NCBI RefSeq assembly: GCF_002090135.1 | Contig: NZ_BBRL01000004.1 | Span: 992,001 to 1,056,000 of the forward strand | Direction of reading: 5' to 3' | DNA length: 64,000 nt | Origin: Demequina sp. NBRC 110055 | GTDB taxonomy: Bacteria; Actinomycetota; Actinomycetes; Actinomycetales; Demequinaceae | The notes under the pieces: generated by a model | Told to the model about the DNA's origin: nothing | What the model saw: only the letters and a program-made list of their open reading frames with translations | Databases searched by the model: none | In this document: positions 59,668 through 64,000 of the stretch, one piece after another | Numbering within the stretch: the stretch's first letter is position 1 | Layout: each line of letters starts with the position of its first letter | Translations under genes and position numbers: made by a program

Positions 59668-61409
59668 CGGAGACCATCCCTGTGACCGACTCCCACGGCA
59701 CCGTCCCTGTGGCGGACCCGAGCCAGCCGCTCGTCCAGGTCCGCGACCTCGAGGTCGGCTTCCAGACGCAGAACGGCCTCGTGAAGGCCGTGCGTGGTGT
59801 CTCGTTCGAGATCTACCCCGGCGAGACCGTGGCGATCGTGGGCGAGTCCGGTTCCGGCAAGTCCACGACCGCGACCGCGCTGATGAAGCTGCTGCCCGGC
59901 AACGGTGACATCACCGGCGGCGAGGTGCTCGTTGAGGGCACCAACATCGTTGACCACAACGAGAAGCAGATGGCTGCCATCCGTGGCGGCGTCATCGGCT
60001 ACGTCCCGCAGGACCCGATGTCGAACCTCAACCCCGTGTGGTCGGTCGGCTTCCAGGTGCGCGAGGCGATCCGAGCCAACGGCGTCGCGACGTCCAAGAA
60101 GGACATCGAGGCTCGTGCCGTCGAGGTGCTGCAGCAGGCGGGTCTCGGCGACGCCGAGCGCCGTATGAAGCAGTTCCCGCACCAGTTCTCCGGCGGTATG
60201 CGTCAGCGCGTGCTCATCGGTATTGGCCTGGGCGCCGACCCCAAGCTGCTGATCGCGGACGAGCCGACCTCGGCGCTCGACGTGACGGTGCAGAAGGTCA
60301 TCCTCGATCACATCGAGTCCCTCACCCGCGACAAGGGCACCGCGGTGCTGCTCATCACCCACGACCTGGGCCTGGCCGCCGAGCGTGCCAGCAAGGTCAT
60401 CGTGATGAACCAGGGCCGCATCGTCGAGGCCGGTCCCAGCAAGGACCTGCTGTCGAACCCTCAGCACCCGTACACGCAGCGCCTCATCGCGGCGGCCCCG
60501 TCGCTTGCGTCGCGCCGTCTGGAGTCGTCGATTGCCGGCGAGAGCCAGGACGCGAAGACGTTCGACGTGGCGCAGATGGCCGAGCAGCGGGCGGAGGCCG
60601 TTGACGCCGACGCCCCCGCCGTGATCTCGGTGCGGGACCTCACGAAGGTGTTCTCGATCCGCAAGGGCGGGTTCCGTTCGGAGCCCTTCACCGCGGTGGA
60701 CAAGATCAGCTTTGACATCCCGAAGGGCACCACGCTTGCGCTCGTGGGCGAGTCCGGCTCGGGCAAGTCGACGGCCGCGAAGATGATCCTGGGCCTCGAG
60801 GAGCCGACCAGCGGCGAGATCACCGTCGGCGGCACCGCGATGACGGGAGTGTCCCGCAAGGACCTCTTCAACCTGCGCTCGCGCATGCAGCCGGTGTTCC
60901 AGGACCCGTACTCGTCGCTCGACCCGCAGCGGTCGATCGCCTCGAGCATCGCGGAGCCCATGCGCGTGCACAAGACGGGCGACAAGGAAGCCCGCCGTGC
61001 GCGCGTCCTCGAGTTGCTCGAGCAGGTCTCGCTTCCCGCAGAGCTGTTCAACCGCTACCCGAACGAGCTGTCCGGCGGCCAGCGTCAGCGCGTGGCCATC
61101 GCCCGCGCGCTCGCGCTCAAGCCCGACGTGGTGGTGCTCGACGAGGCGGTCTCCGCTCTCGACGTGCTGGTCCAGGCGCAGATCCTGCAGCTCCTCGCGG
61201 ACCTGCAGGCCGAGTTGGGCCTGACCTACCTGTTCATCACGCACGACCTCGCGGTGGTGCGCGTGATCGCGGACAACGTCGCGGTCATGGAGCGCGGCAA
61301 GATCGTCGAGTCCGGAACGACCGACCAGATCTTCGAGAACGCGCGCGAGCCCTACACGCAGCGCCTGCTCGACGCCATTCCCGGCGCGGGCCTGGAGTGG
61401 ACGGTCTAG
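59664..61409 (+). CDS. Peptide ABC transporter, fused dual ATPase (DppD-DppF type)
   Basis: A 581-aa protein with two complete ATPase halves. The first has Walker A GESGSGKST at 60-68 and 'QFSGGMRQRVLIGIGL', followed by 'LIADEPTSALDVTVQ'. The second has GESGSGKST at 362-370 and 'LSGGQRQRVAIARAL', followed by 'VVLDEAVSALDVLVQ'. Peptide-type 'NPQHPYTQRLI' and 'NAREPYTQRLLDAIPG' tails close each half. The usual two genes (DppD and DppF) are thus joined by a linker around 290-325. The second half has Asp-Glu-Ala in place of Asp-Glu-Pro, a tolerated change. A strong terminator follows. Confidence 0.95.
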   Translation: MTETIPVTDSHGTVPVADPSQPLVQVRDLEVGFQTQNGLVKAVRGVSFEIYPGETVAIVGESGSGKSTTATALMKLLPGNGDITGGEVLVEGTNIVDHNEKQMAAIRGGVIGYVPQDPMSNLNPVWSVGFQVREAIRANGVATSKKDIEARAVEVLQQAGLGDAERRMKQFPHQFSGGMRQRVLIGIGLGADPKLLIADEPTSALDVTVQKVILDHIESLTRDKGTAVLLITHDLGLAAERASKVIVMNQGRIVEAGPSKDLLSNPQHPYTQRLIAAAPSLASRRLESSIAGESQDAKTFDVAQMAEQRAEAVDADAPAVISVRDLTKVFSIRKGGFRSEPFTAVDKISFDIPKGTTLALVGESGSGKSTAAKMILGLEEPTSGEITVGGTAMTGVSRKDLFNLRSRMQPVFQDPYSSLDPQRSIASSIAEPMRVHKTGDKEARRARVLELLEQVSLPAELFNRYPNELSGGQRQRVAIARALALKPDVVVLDEAVSALDVLVQAQILQLLADLQAELGLTYLFITHDLAVVRVIADNVAVMERGKIVESGTTDQIFENAREPYTQRLLDAIPGAGLEWTV

Positions 61410-61428
61410 TCCTTCAGGACTGCTGCTG

Positions 61429-61464
61429 ACGGCCCGGCGCCCCCGCGAGGGGGTGCCGGGCCGT
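61429..61464 (+). terminator. Intrinsic terminator of the peptide ABC operon
   Basis: A 16-bp stem (61429-61444 with 61449-61464, one G-T pair) and a GCGA loop are followed by TTT, 19 nt after the operon's last stop. Confidence 0.9.
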
Positions 61465-61560
61465 TTGCTACGCCCTGCGAGGCATCCAGTGCCCGCTTTT
61501 CGCCGGAAGCGGGCACTGGGTGGCTCCTCGCAAGCGTGCGGCCGATGCCGTGGCCGGCCT

Positions 61561-61764
61561 TCAGTCCCGTCTCGCCACTCGCGGGGGTTCGGGGAGGATG
61601 GCCGCGTCGCCGACGCCGAAGGCGGGGATCACTACCTCGCACCCGTCGTCCGTGACGAGCGGGGGGCCGGGGATGGGCGCAGGTGCCGGCAGCACCTTCT
61701 CACTGGCCATCTCGTCGAGGGCCTCGTTGGCGCCGGGATTGAACACGGCGTTGAGTCCGTCCAT
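61561..61764 (-). CDS. Small hypothetical protein
   Basis: A 67-aa acidic, Pro-rich protein ('VLPAPAPIPGPPLVTDDG') without recognisable domain, signal or membrane helix. Support comes from a minus-strand TACGGT box ending exactly 6 nt before the ATG at 61764, the arrangement used by many genes here. It diverges from ychF. A GGCCGATGCCGTGG element lies just after its stop. It could still be a chance frame. Confidence 0.4.
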   Translation of the reverse strand: MDGLNAVFNPGANEALDEMASEKVLPAPAPIPGPPLVTDDGCEVVIPAFGVGDAAILPEPPRVARRD

Positions 61765-61770
61765 AGCCTT

Positions 61771-61833
61771 ACCGTATGCGGGATGGGCCAGCGCCGCCCG
61801 CCGAACCCGCGCATCGGCCGTCGCTACTAGAAT
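61771..61833. promoter_or_regulatory. Divergent promoters of the small ORF and ychF
   Basis: Minus-strand TACGGT (61771-61776) is 6 nt before the ATG at 61764. Plus-strand TAGAAT (61828-61833) is 8 nt before the ychF GTG at 61842. A GCATCGGCC copy lies between them at 61811-61819. Confidence 0.5.
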
Positions 61834-61841
61834 GAACGACC

Positions 61842-62927
61842 GTGGCTCTCACTATTGGAATCGTCGGTCTGCCCAACGTGGGCAAGTCCACCCTGTTCAA
61901 CGCTCTGACCCGCGCGGAGGTGCTCGCGGCGAACTACCCGTTCGCGACGATCGAGCCCAACGTCGGTGTGGTCCCGCTGCCCGACGCGCGTCTGGGCAAG
62001 CTGGCGGAGATCTTCGGCTCCGAGAAGCAGTTGCCCGCCACCGTGTCGTTCGTCGACATCGCCGGCATCGTGAAGGGTGCCTCCGAGGGTGAGGGCCTGG
62101 GCAACGCGTTCCTCGCGAACATCCGCGAGGCCGACGCGATCTGCCAGGTCACCCGCGCGTTCGAGGACACCGACGTCACGCGCGTCGAGGGGTCCACGGA
62201 CGAGGCCGGCGACCTCGAGACCATCTCGACGGAGCTGATCCTCGCCGATCTTCAGACCATCGACAAGGTCCTGCCGCGCCTGGAGAAGGAAGTGAAGATC
62301 AAGAAGGGCTCGCCCGAGCAGCTTGCCGCCGTGCAGCAGGCCAAGGAGGTCCTCGAGGCCGGCCAGACGCTTTTCGCCGGCGCCGCCGCGGCAGGCATCG
62401 ACACGGCGCTGCTGCGCGAGTTCAACCTGCTGACGACCAAGCCGTTCATCTACGTTTTCAACACCGACGACGCGGGCCTCATGGACGAGGAGCGCAAGGC
62501 GTCGCTGGCGGCGCTCGTCGCTCCCGCGAAGGCGATCTTCCTGGACGCGAAGTTCGAGTCCGAGCTGATCGAGCTCGATGGCGACGAGGCGCGCGAGATG
62601 CTCGAGTCCACCGGCCAGAGCGAGTCCGGACTGGACCAGCTCGCGCACGTGGGCTTCGACACCCTCGGCCTGCAGACCTACCTCACGGCCGGCCCCAAGG
62701 AGTCGCGCGCGTGGACCATCCCCAAGGGCGCGACGGCTCCGCAGGCCGCCGGTGTGATCCACACGGACTTCGAGCGCGGCTTCATCAAGGCCGAGGTGGT
62801 CTCGTTCGACGACCTCGTCGAGCACGGCTCCATGGCCGATGCGAAGGCCGCCGGCCGTGTGCGCATGGAGGGCAAGGACTACGTCATGGCCGATGGCGAC
62901 GTGGTGGAGTTCAGGTTTAACGTGTAG
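61842..62927 (+). CDS. ychF: Redox-regulated ATPase YchF
   Basis: A 361-aa P-loop protein of the Obg-related YchF/OLA1 group, which prefers ATP over GTP and binds ribosomes. G1 is 'GLPNVGKST' (9-17). 'FATIEPNVGVVPLPD' is switch I and 'FVDIAGIVKGASEGEGLGN' G3. The base-specificity motif reads 'FNTDD' instead of NKxD, as expected for ATP use. A coiled coil (about 130-190) and a C-terminal TGS domain ('RAWTIPKGATAPQAAGVIHTDFERGFIKAEV') are intact. GTG start next to a TAGAAT box; no ribosome-binding site. Confidence 0.97.
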   Translation: MALTIGIVGLPNVGKSTLFNALTRAEVLAANYPFATIEPNVGVVPLPDARLGKLAEIFGSEKQLPATVSFVDIAGIVKGASEGEGLGNAFLANIREADAICQVTRAFEDTDVTRVEGSTDEAGDLETISTELILADLQTIDKVLPRLEKEVKIKKGSPEQLAAVQQAKEVLEAGQTLFAGAAAAGIDTALLREFNLLTTKPFIYVFNTDDAGLMDEERKASLAALVAPAKAIFLDAKFESELIELDGDEAREMLESTGQSESGLDQLAHVGFDTLGLQTYLTAGPKESRAWTIPKGATAPQAAGVIHTDFERGFIKAEVVSFDDLVEHGSMADAKAAGRVRMEGKDYVMADGDVVEFRFNV

Positions 62928-63008
62928 TTCCCGTTCAACCTCTGACGGTGGCGCGTAGCCCGTCTCCGACCGCTCCAGTCACGAGTCTTGCTCTGACCAT
63001 TGGTCGCG

Positions 63009-64000
63009 TCACATCGTGAGCATTGCCTTGATGGCGCGGCGTTCGTCCATGGCTTGGTAGGCGGCGGCGGTGTCATCGAGGGGGAGGGTGAGGTCGAAGA
63101 CCTTGCCCGGGTTGATCTCGCGGCGCATGATTCGGCCGATGAGGTCGGGCAGGTAGTGGCGTACCGGGGCGGGGCCGCCGTGGAGGTGGACCCCGGAGAA
63201 GAACAGGCCGAGCCCGTCGAGCGTGACGTCGTGTGAGACACCGACGTATCCGACGTGGCCGCCAGCGCGGGTGGCCTTGATTGCCTGATCCATGGACTCT
63301 TGGGTGCCGACGGCCTCGATGGTGGAGTGCGCGCCGAGGCCGTCGGTGAGCTCCTTGATGCGGGCGACCCCGTCGTCGCCGCGTTCGGCGACGATGTCGG
63401 TGGCTCCGTATTCGCGTGCGAGGGCTTGGCGGTCGGCATGGCGGCTCATCGCGATGATGCGGGTCGCCCCGAGCTCGCGCGCCGCGAGGACGGCGAGGAG
63501 CCCGACCGCGCCGTCGCCGACGACGGCGACGGTCTTGCCCGGCCCCGCCTGGGCGGCGACCGCGCCGAACCATCCGGTGCCGAGCACGTCGGATGCGGCG
63601 AGCAGGGAAGGGATGAGGTCCGGCTCGGGCTGGGTGGGGGTGGCGACGAGGGTGCCGTCGGCGAGTGGGACGCGAAGGAGTTCGGACTGCGCGCCGCCTC
63701 GTGCTGCGGCCTCGCGGTGCGGGCAGTGGGTCTGATATCCGGAGCGGCAGATCTCGCAGGTGTTGTCGGAGGCGAAGAAGGACCCGACCACGAAGTCGCC
63801 GACCTTGACGTTGGTCACCTCTTCGCCGACGGCGATGACGGTGCCTGCGTATTCGTGGCCCATCGGGGTGGGGACGGCGGGGAGGGGTTCGAGGCCGCGG
63901 TAGGCCCATAGATCCGAACCGCAGACGCACGACGCGGCGAGTCGGACGATGGCGTCGGTGGGCTTCTCGACGACGGGGTCGTCGCGGTCCTCGACGCGGA
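63009..64000 (-). CDS. Zinc-dependent alcohol dehydrogenase family protein, 5' end missing
   Basis: A medium-chain dehydrogenase whose N-terminus runs off the right edge; about 330 residues are present, with probably 12-15 missing. The frame continues upstream of the internal ATG 63863 through 'AASCVCGSDLWAYRG', which holds the catalytic zinc Cys, then 'MGHEYAGTVIAVGEEV'. Structural-zinc cysteines lie in 'CEICRSGYQTHCPHR'. The NAD(P) site is 'AVVGDGAVGLLAVLAARELGAT'. It resembles IMP-type alcohol/threonine dehydrogenase-like proteins; the substrate is unknown. Convergent with ychF and not in an operon visible here. Confidence 0.88.
   Translation of the reverse strand, partial: RVEDRDDPVVEKPTDAIVRLAASCVCGSDLWAYRGLEPLPAVPTPMGHEYAGTVIAVGEEVTNVKVGDFVVGSFFASDNTCEICRSGYQTHCPHREAAARGGAQSELLRVPLADGTLVATPTQPEPDLIPSLLAASDVLGTGWFGAVAAQAGPGKTVAVVGDGAVGLLAVLAARELGATRIIAMSRHADRQALAREYGATDIVAERGDDGVARIKELTDGLGAHSTIEAVGTQESMDQAIKATRAGGHVGYVGVSHDVTLDGLGLFFSGVHLHGGPAPVRHYLPDLIGRIMRREINPGKVFDLTLPLDDTAAAYQAMDERRAIKAMLTM

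Overview
This 64 kb window comes from a high-GC Gram-positive actinobacterium. Evidence: about 70% GC, GTG starts, 4-bp ATGA/GTGA gene overlaps, the eno-ftsB-DUF501-ppx block and the greA-DUF4307 ... hlyIII/uppS block familiar from Actinobacteria, and the coproporphyrin-dependent heme genes hemA/hemE/hemY/hemQ/hemH. The gene set fits Micrococcales best, but I cannot name a genus. I see no phage, transposase or CRISPR array. The window is ordinary chromosome with several accessory modules.

Layout. 1-8.9 kb: end of a flavin oxidoreductase, a polar amino-acid ABC importer, an operon of cupin (DUF985), SAH/MTA-deaminase-like amidohydrolase and divergent SAH-hydrolase-like protein, then LmeA-like and MMPL genes. 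9-20 kb: a two-component system, mfd, SurA-like lipoprotein, mazG, eno, ftsB-like, DUF501, ppx and a tRNA with anticodon UAA. 20-30.7 kb: MFS exporter, YdeI/DUF1905, YaeQ, Bax-inhibitor-1-like protein, CE7 esterase, msrA, AI-2E family exporter, rlmC-like methyltransferase, greA, DUF4307, small membrane protein, hemolysin III, and Z-isoprenyl diphosphate synthase. 31-38 kb: phoH2 with a structured leader, then a six-gene siderophore-iron operon behind a DtxR/IdeR-like box; it contains an unrecognised protein. 38-44 kb: heme genes. 44-48.5 kb: a candidate persulfide-response locus (CoA-disulfide reductase-rhodanese, Cys-rich small protein, CsoR/CstR-type regulator around one palindromic operator), a paralog of the unrecognised iron-operon protein, and ndh. 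48.6-55.5 kb: fumC, PfkB kinase, xseB, a HEAT-like gene, xseA, ispH, rmuC. 55.8-61.4 kb: oligopeptide ABC importer. 61.5-64 kb: small ORF, ychF, and a partial zinc alcohol dehydrogenase.

How the parts work together. Iron uptake (siderophore ABC system plus siderophore-interacting reductase) lies directly beside the heme pathway that consumes iron. The sulfur locus combines a persulfide-handling enzyme with a two-cysteine regulator lacking the copper-binding His. The two-component system probably controls the neighbouring MMPL/LmeA envelope genes through an 11-nt-phased direct repeat.

Window-wide patterns. (1) The 9-mer GGCCGATGC/GCATCGGCC occurs about 47 times by my hand tally, against roughly two expected from base composition. 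It often forms the stem of intergenic hairpins, resembling DNA-uptake sequences of other phyla. (2) Some 16 genes have a -10 hexamer (TAGACT, TAGGAT, TAGAAT and relatives) placed 6-8 nt before the start codon, implying leaderless mRNAs. All counts and motif calls were made by eye.
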